Notes: generated by a model not told the origin, from the sequence alone. Shown: positions 1 to 5,780, counted from the stretch's first letter. The stretch: DNA of 5,780 bases from Kiritimatiellia bacterium (GCA_007126995.1 SLAD01000181.1:1-5780), one strand, 5' to 3'. Translations and numbers: made by a program.

Positions 1-523
1 GCGTCGTCAGGAAGCAGGTTTCGAGGAGCTCAATCAAGAACACATCGTCCTCGACCCTGGGCACTCGCGCGTCCGATACCGCCTGTATCCTGCCATCCGG
101 GCCATCGAGGCCCCGAAAATAGGTGCTGTAGGTAAAATCAAGCGCCGGTCGCCGGTCCAACACCGCCAGGTGGCGCGCCAGAGCATCGGGCAGGGCCACA
201 TCGTCGTCGTCGAAAATCCAGAGATACTCGCCGGTCGCCCTCGCGAACGCGCGATTCAACGCGGTTGGCTTGCCGGCATTGTCCTGCTGCAGCGGTTCGA
301 TGGCCGCTCCATAACCAGCCAGGAGTGCAGAGGTGCCATCGGACGATCCGTCGTCAACCACGATGATCTGGCGAGCGGGCCGAGTTTGCGCGAGCAGGCT
401 GTCGAGACATTCGCGCAGATAGCGCGCCCGATTGAAGGTCGAGACCATCACGGTAACGTCGCAGAGGTTTTGATTCATGCCGAGAACCTGATTCATGCCG
501 GGGACCTGATGCGCCGAGTTCAT
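1..523 (-). CDS. GT2-family glycosyltransferase, N-terminal part (cut by left edge)
   Basis: Reading the minus strand from 523 gives 174 residues with no stop before the window edge, so the C-terminus is missing. The start of a GT-A fold is clear: a first beta strand VTVMVSTFNR at about residues 23-32, VVDDGSSDGT at 55-64 (nucleotide-binding acidic pair), QQDNAGKPTALNRA at 79-92, and an acidic DDDD cluster at 105-108 in the position of the metal-binding DXD motif. These are hallmarks of family GT2, which transfers sugars from nucleotide donors on the cytoplasmic side; donor and acceptor are not predictable here. The first ATG (523-521) overlaps the TGA of the upstream GT4 gene as ATGA, suggesting translational coupling. 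Two more in-frame ATGs at 496 and 478 are equally possible starts, because the extra N-terminal residues come from an 18-bp tandem repeat. Family is near certain; the start is uncertain. Confidence 0.93.
   Translation of the reverse strand, partial: MNSAHQVPGMNQVLGMNQNLCDVTVMVSTFNRARYLRECLDSLLAQTRPARQIIVVDDGSSDGTSALLAGYGAAIEPLQQDNAGKPTALNRAFARATGEYLWIFDDDDVALPDALARHLAVLDRRPALDFTYSTYFRGLDGPDGRIQAVSDARVPRVEDDVFLIELLETCFLTT
476..511 (-). repeat. 18-bp tandem repeat at the start of the GT2 gene
   Basis: Two adjacent 18-bp units, 511-494 and 493-476 on the minus strand, match at 15 of 18 positions and encode HQVPGM and NQVLGM. A third partial copy begins at 475 (encoding NQN). Each full unit ends in an ATG preceded eight bases earlier by AGG, so the duplication repeats a weak ribosome-binding site plus start codon. 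Confidence 0.85.
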
Positions 524-1743
524 CGCGATTGCCCGGCGGTTTTGCCAAGCGGCGGAGCGGGGTAGCCCGCGAGGCTCACCTGGAGCGTCTCGCGATACTG
601 CCCGGTCATCGCCGCGACGGAAAATTCGGCAACGACGCGCGCGCGTAGGTTGCGACCCATCACCGCAGCCTGTTCGGGAGCGGCCAGCAGGGATTCCAGG
701 GCCGCCGCCAAGGCCGCCGGGTCATCCGGTGGCGCCAACCGTCCGTAATCCGGCGTGGCGAGAATTTCCGGAATCCCGCCGACCGCGGTCGCCACCACCG
801 GCAGCCCGCAGGCGCCGGCTTCGATAATCACCAGTCCGAACGCCTCTTGACGGGCGCTGTGCGCCAGACAGACCGCCTCGCGCATGAGGCGCGCGATCTG
901 GGCTTGCGATTGATTTTCGAGAAAGTGGACGCGCCCGCCAAGGCCCAATTGGGCGACCTGCGCGGTCAGTTGGGCCAGCCAGACGCCGTTGTCCGTCCCG
1001 CCGGCCAGCACCAGCCCCAGATCGGGAAAGCGGGGAGCGATGCGCGCGAAAGCCGCGATCAGAATATCCTGTCCCTTGTGAGGGGTGAAATTGCCGACCT
1101 GAAGCAAATAGGGCCGGGGCGGCGCGGGATCGGTGGGGGGCGCCTGCGCGGCGAAACGGTCGCAGTCGATGCCGTTATGGATCACCCGAATCGCGGACGC
1201 CGAAAACAGCCCCGTCGCCGCGATCCGCGCGGCCAATGACCGCGAACAGGCGGTCACGGCGTCGGTTTGCGCCGCGATAAGTCGCCAGGCGGGCAGATCG
1301 GCCGCGATCCCCAGCACGTCCGAACCATGAAACGAGAGGACCAGGCGCCCGCGCCACAACCCCCAGCGTTTCAGCAGGGCCAGGGGATAAACCTTCAGGG
1401 TCGGAAAGTGCGCGTTGACGACCGTAATCTCGGCGCGGCGGAGCTGGCGGCGCAGCGGCGGGAGCCGGCGCGCCAGCGTCGCCAAGTAGCGGGGCGCGGC
1501 GTGCGCCGTGGCGCTGGGGGGTTCCGGGAGATTCAGATGCAGGAACCGGCGGCCCTCGGCGTCGGTGGCCAGACCGGCGGCTTGCCAGTCCTGAATGCCG
1601 ATCAGCGCCGCGCCGGGGTTGTCGCGTTCCAGCCCGCGCCACAGCCGGTCGACGACCACGTCCACGCCGCCCAGCAGGTCGAATTGCCACGGCAGATATA
1701 GCAGCGCGCGGGGTTCCCGGGCGGTTCGGCGAAGCGGCGTCAT
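520..1743 (-). CDS. GT4-family (GT-B fold) glycosyltransferase, complete
   Basis: This 407-residue protein has both Rossmann domains of a retaining GT-B glycosyltransferase. The N-terminal domain shows the glycine-rich acceptor loop LLGGVDVVV (residues 23-31), SFHGSD (137-142) and VTACSRSLAA (163-172). IHNGID (188-193) precedes a proline-rich interdomain linker at about 201-211. The C-terminal donor-binding domain opens with LQVGNFTPHKG (214-224) and carries the EX7E motif as E300 and E308, followed by GLPVVATAVGGIPEI (313-327). Length is normal for the family, and no signal peptide or membrane helix is seen, so it is probably cytoplasmic or peripherally membrane-bound. It likely adds a sugar from a nucleotide donor to a growing lipid-linked glycan; sugar specificity cannot be inferred. 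The ATG at 1743 is chosen because the conserved first strand starts about 13 residues later and no better start lies nearby; no clear Shine-Dalgarno sequence precedes it. Its TGA overlaps the start of the GT2 gene. Confidence 0.94.
   Translation of the reverse strand: MTPLRRTAREPRALLYLPWQFDLLGGVDVVVDRLWRGLERDNPGAALIGIQDWQAAGLATDAEGRRFLHLNLPEPPSATAHAAPRYLATLARRLPPLRRQLRRAEITVVNAHFPTLKVYPLALLKRWGLWRGRLVLSFHGSDVLGIAADLPAWRLIAAQTDAVTACSRSLAARIAATGLFSASAIRVIHNGIDCDRFAAQAPPTDPAPPRPYLLQVGNFTPHKGQDILIAAFARIAPRFPDLGLVLAGGTDNGVWLAQLTAQVAQLGLGGRVHFLENQSQAQIARLMREAVCLAHSARQEAFGLVIIEAGACGLPVVATAVGGIPEILATPDYGRLAPPDDPAALAAALESLLAAPEQAAVMGRNLRARVVAEFSVAAMTGQYRETLQVSLAGYPAPPLGKTAGQSR
1111..1140 (+). other. 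Potential G-quadruplex motif on the plus strand
   Basis: Four runs of at least three G (1111-1113, 1116-1119, 1126-1128, 1135-1140) are separated by loops of 2, 6 and 6 bases, fitting the common G3+N1-7 pattern. It lies opposite the codons for the proline-rich linker of the GT4 enzyme (about residues 201-211), so runs of CCN proline codons in a GC-rich gene may explain it fully. The mRNA would be C-rich here, so only DNA could form this structure. Confidence 0.35.
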
Positions 1744-1777
1744 GACGGATGAAATCGTATCTGGTGCAAGGGGAATC

Positions 1778-1864
1778 TCAATGCTCGAACGGCCCGACCA
1801 CCTCGGTCGAGGTCGCCGCCTCCCGCAGCCGCAGGACGGCGGATCCGCCGGTCGGGCCTGAAGA
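1778..1864 (-). other. In-frame open continuation after the stop of the barrel gene (possible truncated tail)
   Basis: Directly after the TGA at 1867-1865, the same frame stays open for 28 codons and then ends in a second TGA (1780-1778). The codons read SSGPTGGSAVLRL followed by REAATSTEVVGPFEH. Nearly all third positions are G or C, as in the genuine genes here. The competing shadow frame is arginine-rich and lacks that bias. The stretch could be the former C-terminus of the upstream protein, cut off by a recent nonsense change (one base from CGA or TGG) or a sequencing error, or non-coding DNA that happens to look coding. It has no start codon of its own. The GC-rich inverted repeats in the same segment weaken the coding interpretation. 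Confidence 0.4.
1791..1858 (-). repeat. Nested inverted repeats, cloverleaf-like, between the barrel and GT4 genes
   Basis: A perfect 9-bp inverted repeat (GGCCCGACC at 1791-1799 and its complement at 1850-1858) encloses three smaller hairpins. These are 1800-1813 (ACCTC stem, 4-base loop), 1822-1835 (5-bp stem with one G-U pair, 4-base loop) and 1838-1849 (4-bp stem, loop GATC). The outer two sit flush against the 9-bp stem, so the transcript could fold as a four-way junction. It is not a tRNA: the loops are four bases and the conserved D- and T-loop bases are absent. No U-run follows, so it is not a standard intrinsic terminator. It could be a REP-like palindrome, an mRNA stabiliser, or chance in GC-rich DNA. 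Confidence 0.5.
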
Positions 1865-3040
1865 TCATAGCCGAGTCGCGCGGATGACGTAAGGGCCGCC
1901 CGTCCGGAGCGCTTCGGCCATCATCAAGGCATCCGCGAAAAACTTGGTCGCCCAGTTCGGATACTGCCAGGGATGATAGCCGCCGTCGATCGGATGGGAG
2001 CCTTTGATGCCGCCCCGGGTGTTCGGGTCGTCGCCCGTGAGGCGCTGGGTGCGTTTGACGAAGGCGAGCACCCGCGTCGTGGCCTCGCGGTATTTCGGCT
2101 CGCCGGTGAGTTGAAACAAGCGCCCCCAGTTGAGGCCGAGCTGGCAATCCCCGGTCAGGCACGACCAGCGCACGGTCGGGCGCCAGCGGGCGTCGAAGCG
2201 GCCCGGCAGTTGGCCGCCGGCGGGCAGCGCGGCGCTCGTGGCGTCGCCGATCCGGCGGGCGGCGGCGAGGAACTCCTCGCGTTCGGCATACGCGCCGACC
2301 TCCAGCAGGCCGCGCATGGCATAAGCGATGGTGTGCGTGAACGGTTGGGCGTCATCCTGCAGGCAGTTGTGGGCCAGCCAGCCGTTGGGCTGGGCCTGGG
2401 TCAGCGCCCATGCACAGTTCCGCACCGCGGCGTCCAGGAAGCGGCGCTCGCCGGTGATTTGGTGCGCGCGCGCCAGGCCCCAGGCGGTGCGGGTGTTATA
2501 GGTGTTGATCGGCTGGCCGGTCAGCGGCGAACCGAAGCGCCGCCAGCAACCGTCGTCGTCCTGAATGGCGCACAACCAATGGGCCGCGCGCGCGGCGGCT
2601 TCCCGATACCGCTCGTCGCCTTCTTCCTCGAAGGCCCGCACCCAGCCGAACAGGACCTGGCCGGTGTTGAACACCGTGGGCTGGTCGGAATCGCCCAGCG
2701 CGCCGGCCAGCACGCCGCCGGTGGGGTGCTGGATCTCGATCTCCCAGTCGGCCATGCGCCGGGCGCGGGCGCGGGCGTCGCCGTCGCCGGCCAGGGCCGC
2801 GTAACGGTAGAAGGTCGGGATGATGTAGCCGGTGGTTTCCGGGTAGGCCGGCGCCCATTTGTTGAGGCGGACCAGCCAGGTCTGGGCGACCCCGCCGTTG
2901 CCGGTGACGTCCTGGGCGTGCTTGAGCCAGGCGATGGCGGCGTCGAGGTGAATGCGGTTGGCGACCGGCGCGGTCAGGCCGAGGCCGAGGCGGTCTTTCA
3001 AAACGAGAGCCTGCTGGCGGATGGCGTCTGGGAGGGACAT
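1865..3040 (-). CDS. (alpha/alpha)6-barrel, six-hairpin glycosidase-like protein
   Basis: This 391-residue protein has no signal peptide or membrane helix and is built from repeated helical hairpins about 45-50 residues apart. Repeat starts are visible at TGYIIPTFYRYAAL (70-83), VFNTGQVLFGWVRAF (123-137), YNTRTAWGLARAHQ (181-194), FTHTIAYAMRGLLEV (234-248) and LTGDCQLGLNWGRLF (295-309). Most are followed by an E/D-RY/F-xxAA helix. The pattern, plus aromatic W, Y and H residues at hairpin tips such as GGYHPWQYPNW (353-363), is typical of (alpha/alpha)6 barrels in six-hairpin glycosidases, polysaccharide lyases and N-acylglucosamine 2-epimerases. Catalytic residues cannot be assigned. Setting between glycosyltransferases suggests a role in making, editing or sensing the same glycan. 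The ATG at 3040 is chosen because the frame upstream reads as arginine/proline-rich shadow of the GT-C gene; the gap to that gene is 22 bp and no clear Shine-Dalgarno is seen. Fold moderately sure, function unknown. Confidence 0.85.
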   Translation of the reverse strand: MSLPDAIRQQALVLKDRLGLGLTAPVANRIHLDAAIAWLKHAQDVTGNGGVAQTWLVRLNKWAPAYPETTGYIIPTFYRYAALAGDGDARARARRMADWEIEIQHPTGGVLAGALGDSDQPTVFNTGQVLFGWVRAFEEEGDERYREAAARAAHWLCAIQDDDGCWRRFGSPLTGQPINTYNTRTAWGLARAHQITGERRFLDAAVRNCAWALTQAQPNGWLAHNCLQDDAQPFTHTIAYAMRGLLEVGAYAEREEFLAAARRIGDATSAALPAGGQLPGRFDARWRPTVRWSCLTGDCQLGLNWGRLFQLTGEPKYREATTRVLAFVKRTQRLTGDDPNTRGGIKGSHPIDGGYHPWQYPNWATKFFADALMMAEALRTGGPYVIRATRL

Positions 3041-3062
3041 GAGCGGTTCGTGAACTGGGGGG

Positions 3063-5078
3063 TTAATGGGTCGTGCGCGTGAACCGCATATCGCTGATCT
3101 CGATTGAGGTACAGGGCGGTTGCGCCCCGGTCGCGGACCCGTTTTCGAGCGCCAGGCGGACGAGGACATCGCGGGTCCGCGCGAGCAAGGGTTCGAAGCG
3201 GATCTGTTGGGGCAGCTCCCGGAGTTCCCACTCGAGAACGCGCGTCGGTTCATCGCTCCAGTCCAGGGCGAAACGAACGCGGCAGTCTTGAGGGTGGTCG
3301 CGCGGTACTTTGGCCAGGAAGGAAACATGATAAGCCCGGCCTGGCGCCAAGGCAATTTCGGCGTCATGGAGCAACAGGGGCTCGCGCATTCCCGACAGGT
3401 CGGCGGTGACGCTCCACCGCCCGGCAGGTTGGAGCGCCTGGTGTTCCACGAACGCGCGGGAGGCGACGAAACGACCCTCCGCCTGGCCATAACCGAACTT
3501 GGCCCACGCCAGAAACACGGTAACGAGCAGTCCGAGCACGAGAGCCGGGGCCAGCAACCGGCTCAACCCATCGGCGATCTCGGCGGTGGCGAACGGGGTT
3601 CGCGAGCGCGGGTCGATGGCGAGCCCTATATAAATGGGCAGGATATACCACGCGAACGAAATATAGCGCGATTGAATCTCGCCCAGCAGGATGAGCGCGA
3701 GGGAGATCGTCGCCAGAAACAGGATCGACAACATCCCCGGCGCCTCCGCTGGAGGGCGGATAATCACAAAACCCAGGGCGAGGATCGCGGCTAGCGACAA
3801 CCCGAAGGCATAGAGGGCGGTATAGGCGTCGAAGACCTGGCGCAGCGCCTGGGCCGACTGAGTCGTGGTGACGAGCGCGGAGGGATTGAGGTTGCCGTAG
3901 TACTCGCCGCCCTGCCGGCCGAGATTATAGAGCCGGAAGGCTTTTTCGACATAGTGGCGAAACGCGCCGAGCGGGTGCTCCGCATAAGCGGACACGACCC
4001 GAGCCAGCGCGAAACCGCGCAGTTCCTCCGGGTCGACGGCGCGCAAGTAGGGTTGCAAGGCGCGATAATCGCCATAATTTCCAGTGCTCACCGGAGCCGC
4101 ATGGCTGGCTATCCACCCGAATCGGCTGAATTCGCTGGCCTGGGACATCGCAGCGGTGTCCGCGAACTGCGAACGCAGGATATCCTGCGTGACGCCGCCG
4201 ATTGCGATGGGAACGAGCAGGAAGAGGACGACCGCCTGGGTCACCCTGAGCAGGCCGGCTTTGCGATCCGGCGCGGCGATCCAACAGATCAACATCAGCC
4301 CGAGGCTCGCGTACAGGAACGGGCCGATGCTGCGTTGGACATGCGCCAGGCCCCCGAGCACGGCGGCGACAACGACCAGGAGCACCAAGACGATGGGGCG
4401 TTGGTTCGTCCGCCAAAGCCCGAAGGCGGCGATCAGCGCGGTCATGCCGCCGAGGAGATACAGGGTTCCGGGAATATCGTGGGTTGGAATTGAGAGGGAG
4501 AAGAGCGGTTCTGGCGCGAACAGCGCCAGAACGAGGGCCACCGCCGCCGGTTTCTCCCCGGCGATCAGCCGCGTGCAGCAGTAGACGGCGAGTGCGGCGA
4601 GCAAGGAAAACAGGATGTTCCCGATTTTAAACCCCAGCGCCGAGCCGCCGGCCAGGGCGGTGACCGGCAAGAGAAACGGCGTGGTGCGCATTTCTTGGAT
4701 CGAAGCCGCGCGCAGCGGGCGTTCGCCGTTCAGAACGGCGAGCGTGAAGTCCCACATGGTTCGGTAGTCGCTGGTAAAGGTGTTATCGACCGCGATCAGG
4801 TAGACGACGCGCAACAGGAGCGCCACGACAACGAGGACCGCCAGATGCGGCCACGGCGGTGGCGCCGCGCGTCTTGCCCAATAAGCCGCAAGCAACCACG
4901 GCAATACCGCCAACGATCCCCAGGCAAGCGCCGCTCCCAGGGTCAGGGGGCCATCCGCCAGCAGCGTTGGAGCATGGTGCAGCCTGAACCAGAAGGCCAG
5001 CATCAACGGCAGGATAACGCCGACGAGAATCATCAGGCCGACGGCTCCGACGATGAATCGTGAGTTATCACCAAGCAT
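3063..5078 (-). CDS. GT-C type integral membrane glycosyltransferase with C-terminal soluble domain
   Basis: This 671-residue protein has about 13 hydrophobic segments, roughly at residues 8-30, 45-66, 77-97, 134-172 (about two), 178-196, 203-222, 228-246, 253-270, 279-298, 420-441, 448-466, 472-488 and 506-526. The first large non-membrane loop after the third helix holds DNTFTSDYRTMWDF (98-111), where GT-C enzymes carry the catalytic acidic residue; D98 and D104 are candidates. HDIPGTLYLLGG (200-211) and LLGEIQSRYISFAWYILP (464-481) resemble the later E-x-x-R-Y region of GT39/ArnT-like proteins. A long loop (about 300-415) separates two helix groups. Residues about 535-671 form a soluble, strand-rich domain that could bind carbohydrate. 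Such enzymes use polyprenyl-phosphate sugars at the periplasmic face. The ATG at 5078 lies 11 bp inside the upstream gene with an AGG eight bases before it. Exact family is not certain. Confidence 0.88.
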   Translation of the reverse strand: MLGDNSRFIVGAVGLMILVGVILPLMLAFWFRLHHAPTLLADGPLTLGAALAWGSLAVLPWLLAAYWARRAAPPPWPHLAVLVVVALLLRVVYLIAVDNTFTSDYRTMWDFTLAVLNGERPLRAASIQEMRTTPFLLPVTALAGGSALGFKIGNILFSLLAALAVYCCTRLIAGEKPAAVALVLALFAPEPLFSLSIPTHDIPGTLYLLGGMTALIAAFGLWRTNQRPIVLVLLVVVAAVLGGLAHVQRSIGPFLYASLGLMLICWIAAPDRKAGLLRVTQAVVLFLLVPIAIGGVTQDILRSQFADTAAMSQASEFSRFGWIASHAAPVSTGNYGDYRALQPYLRAVDPEELRGFALARVVSAYAEHPLGAFRHYVEKAFRLYNLGRQGGEYYGNLNPSALVTTTQSAQALRQVFDAYTALYAFGLSLAAILALGFVIIRPPAEAPGMLSILFLATISLALILLGEIQSRYISFAWYILPIYIGLAIDPRSRTPFATAEIADGLSRLLAPALVLGLLVTVFLAWAKFGYGQAEGRFVASRAFVEHQALQPAGRWSVTADLSGMREPLLLHDAEIALAPGRAYHVSFLAKVPRDHPQDCRVRFALDWSDEPTRVLEWELRELPQQIRFEPLLARTRDVLVRLALENGSATGAQPPCTSIEISDMRFTRTTH
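4508..4532 (-). repeat. Perfect 10-bp inverted repeat inside the GT-C gene
   Basis: GTTCTGGCGC at 4508-4517 and its exact complement at 4523-4532 flank a 5-base loop, so the mRNA could form a strong hairpin. It lies within codons of about residues 182-191, where a membrane helix ends (LVLALFAPEP). No U-run follows in the direction of transcription, so it is not an intrinsic terminator. It may affect ribosome pausing or be chance. Confidence 0.6.
5068..5078 (-). promoter_or_regulatory. 11-bp gene overlap with coupled start of the GT-C gene
   Basis: The ATG of the 671-residue protein (5078-5076) sits in the end of the AT-rich gene, whose TGA is at 5070-5068, in a different frame. An AGG about eight bases upstream of the ATG is a plausible ribosome-binding site. 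Overlap of this kind usually means the second gene is translated by ribosomes arriving from the first. Confidence 0.55.
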
Positions 5079-5780
5079 TATCGGTGCCTGTCAGGTGAAG
5101 TAAAGTAAAGCTATCGGTAATTTCTTTTTCTTTTACCAGCAATCGCTTCTTATATCTTTCTCGTAGTAAAGTGTCTAATAAATGAATACTCCTTTCATGG
5201 TTGGTTAGCAAGTAAACTTCTTTACCAGAGATCAAGCAATTTACAAATCCTCCACATGTACTATTTTTCTCACGCGCTACTGATGCTGGCACATCATACA
5301 TGGAGCCTAAGTATACAAATAATGGGATATTGTGGGGTATATCGAAAGGGCGGAAAGCAGATCGTAAAGGAAAACCACCAACCCATACATAATAAATGTT
5401 ATCATGCTTAATTATTTTCATGTCGAGTTGCATTTGTTGGAATTCATGCGCAAGATTCATTCTATCTTTTAAAATAGAATAACCGGCCGGAGTCAACATT
5501 ATTAATAAAATTAAAAGTATTGCTAAGGAAACTTGGTTTGAATTTTTAATATCTCGATCATTATCACGCATGATCCACCGAAAGAGTTGATTTTTATCTA
5601 AGAAAAATTTTTTTCTAGCAGAAAGCAATGTCAGCATGAAAAAGCCGATTGAAACTCCCAACAAAATTCGTTCGGGGAGTGGTTTTTTTAGGATTGATAA
5701 TATCAACCAACTAGTGAGGAATAACCCAATTCCAACAATAATTGCACTTCGGTTTTTAGAAAAAGGTATAACCAAGAGCA
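5068..5780 (-). CDS. AT-rich membrane protein, C-terminal part (cut by right edge), possible GT-C tail
   Basis: The frame is open to the right edge. The first possible start, TTG at 5775, is weak, so the real N-terminus probably lies outside the window; the visible part is about 236 residues. Numbering from that TTG, hydrophobic segments lie at about 11-29, 36-52 and 82-104. They are followed by a soluble domain of about 130 residues containing YYVWVGGFPLRSAFRPFD (128-145), VYLGSMYDVP (154-163), GKEVYLLTNHERSIHLL (184-200) and a basic stretch RERYKKRLLVKEK (205-217). The PLPERILLG stretch (32-40) resembles the E-R region before the last helices of some GT-C enzymes, so the gene may be a second membrane glycosyltransferase; this is inference. 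Base composition is about 27-35% GC in lines I counted, against about 65% or more in the neighbours. It overlaps the next gene by 11 bp, suggesting coupled translation. C-terminal residues after 228 are GC-rich. Confidence 0.8.
   Translation of the reverse strand, partial: LLVIPFSKNRSAIIVGIGLFLTSWLILSILKKPLPERILLGVSIGFFMLTLLSARKKFFLDKNQLFRWIMRDNDRDIKNSNQVSLAILLILLIMLTPAGYSILKDRMNLAHEFQQMQLDMKIIKHDNIYYVWVGGFPLRSAFRPFDIPHNIPLFVYLGSMYDVPASVAREKNSTCGGFVNCLISGKEVYLLTNHERSIHLLDTLLRERYKKRLLVKEKEITDSFTLLHLTGTDNAW

Noticed and set aside
170..565. Plus-strand 131-codon frame at the left end
   Set aside because: It is opposite the GT2 gene, whose minus-strand reading shows clear GT-A motifs.
847..1701. 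Several plus-strand frames opposite the GT4 gene (847-1239, 1133-1330, 1267-1701)
   Set aside because: They are antisense shadows of a gene with complete GT-B motifs and have no protein-like features.
1791..1858. A tRNA gene suggested by the cloverleaf-like pairing
   Set aside because: Loops are only about four bases, the acceptor-like stem is 9 bp, there is no anticodon loop of seven, and the conserved T-loop and D-loop bases are absent.
1744..1864. Intrinsic terminator between the barrel and GT4 genes
   Set aside because: GC-rich stems are present but no run of U follows on the minus strand.
1740..2162. 140-codon minus-strand frame bridging the barrel and GT4 genes
   Set aside because: It is arginine-rich without third-position bias and overlaps the well-supported end of the barrel gene in another frame.
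1973..3082. Long plus-strand open frame (369 codons) opposite the barrel gene
   Set aside because: Its product is glycine/arginine/alanine-rich with no recognisable domain. It mirrors the high-GC3 minus-strand gene, which has clear internal repeats.
3041..3490. Upstream extension of the barrel gene to an ATG at 3490
   Set aside because: The extra 150 residues are serine/arginine/proline-rich shadow translation of the C-terminal domain of the GT-C gene; the ATG at 3040 follows that gene by 22 bp.

Overview
This GC-rich window looks like part of a cell-surface polysaccharide or glycan biosynthesis locus of a proteobacterium. The evidence is strong G/C preference at third codon positions, proteobacterial-style glycosyltransferases, and tight or overlapping gene spacing. 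I cannot name the genus from sequence alone. All five supported protein-coding genes lie on the minus strand, so transcription runs from the right edge to the left edge and the first and last genes are cut by the window.

Layout in transcription order: (1) 5780-5068, the C-terminal part of an AT-rich membrane protein whose N-terminus lies beyond the right edge; it may be the tail of a GT-C type enzyme. (2) 5078-3063, a 671-residue multi-spanning protein with GT-C glycosyltransferase features and a C-terminal soluble beta-rich domain; it overlaps gene 1 by 11 bp. (3) 3040-1865, a 391-residue protein built of repeated helical hairpins, resembling the (alpha/alpha)6 barrel / six-hairpin glycosidase superfamily. 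(4) 1743-520, a complete GT4-type (GT-B fold) glycosyltransferase. (5) 523-1, the N-terminal 174 residues of a GT2-type (GT-A fold) glycosyltransferase, overlapping gene 4 by an ATGA junction. The only gap above 25 bp is 1744-1864. It holds an in-frame continuation of gene 3 beyond its TGA stop, and a nested set of inverted repeats.

Together the genes suggest a glycan assembly pathway. The GT2 and GT4 enzymes would act on the cytoplasmic side with nucleotide sugars. The membrane GT-C enzyme(s) would act at the periplasmic face with lipid-linked sugars. The barrel protein is a candidate glycan-trimming, epimerising or binding protein. The glycan structure and sugars cannot be read from the sequence.

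No RNA gene, CRISPR array, insertion sequence, convincing promoter or intrinsic terminator was found. The most notable points are the abrupt base-composition switch at about 5085-5100, inside the end of gene 1; the 28-codon open, GC3-biased continuation after the stop of gene 3; the cloverleaf-like inverted-repeat nest in the same place; and an 18-bp tandem duplication that gives the GT2 gene three in-frame ATG codons. I see no clear evidence of a wholly new system.
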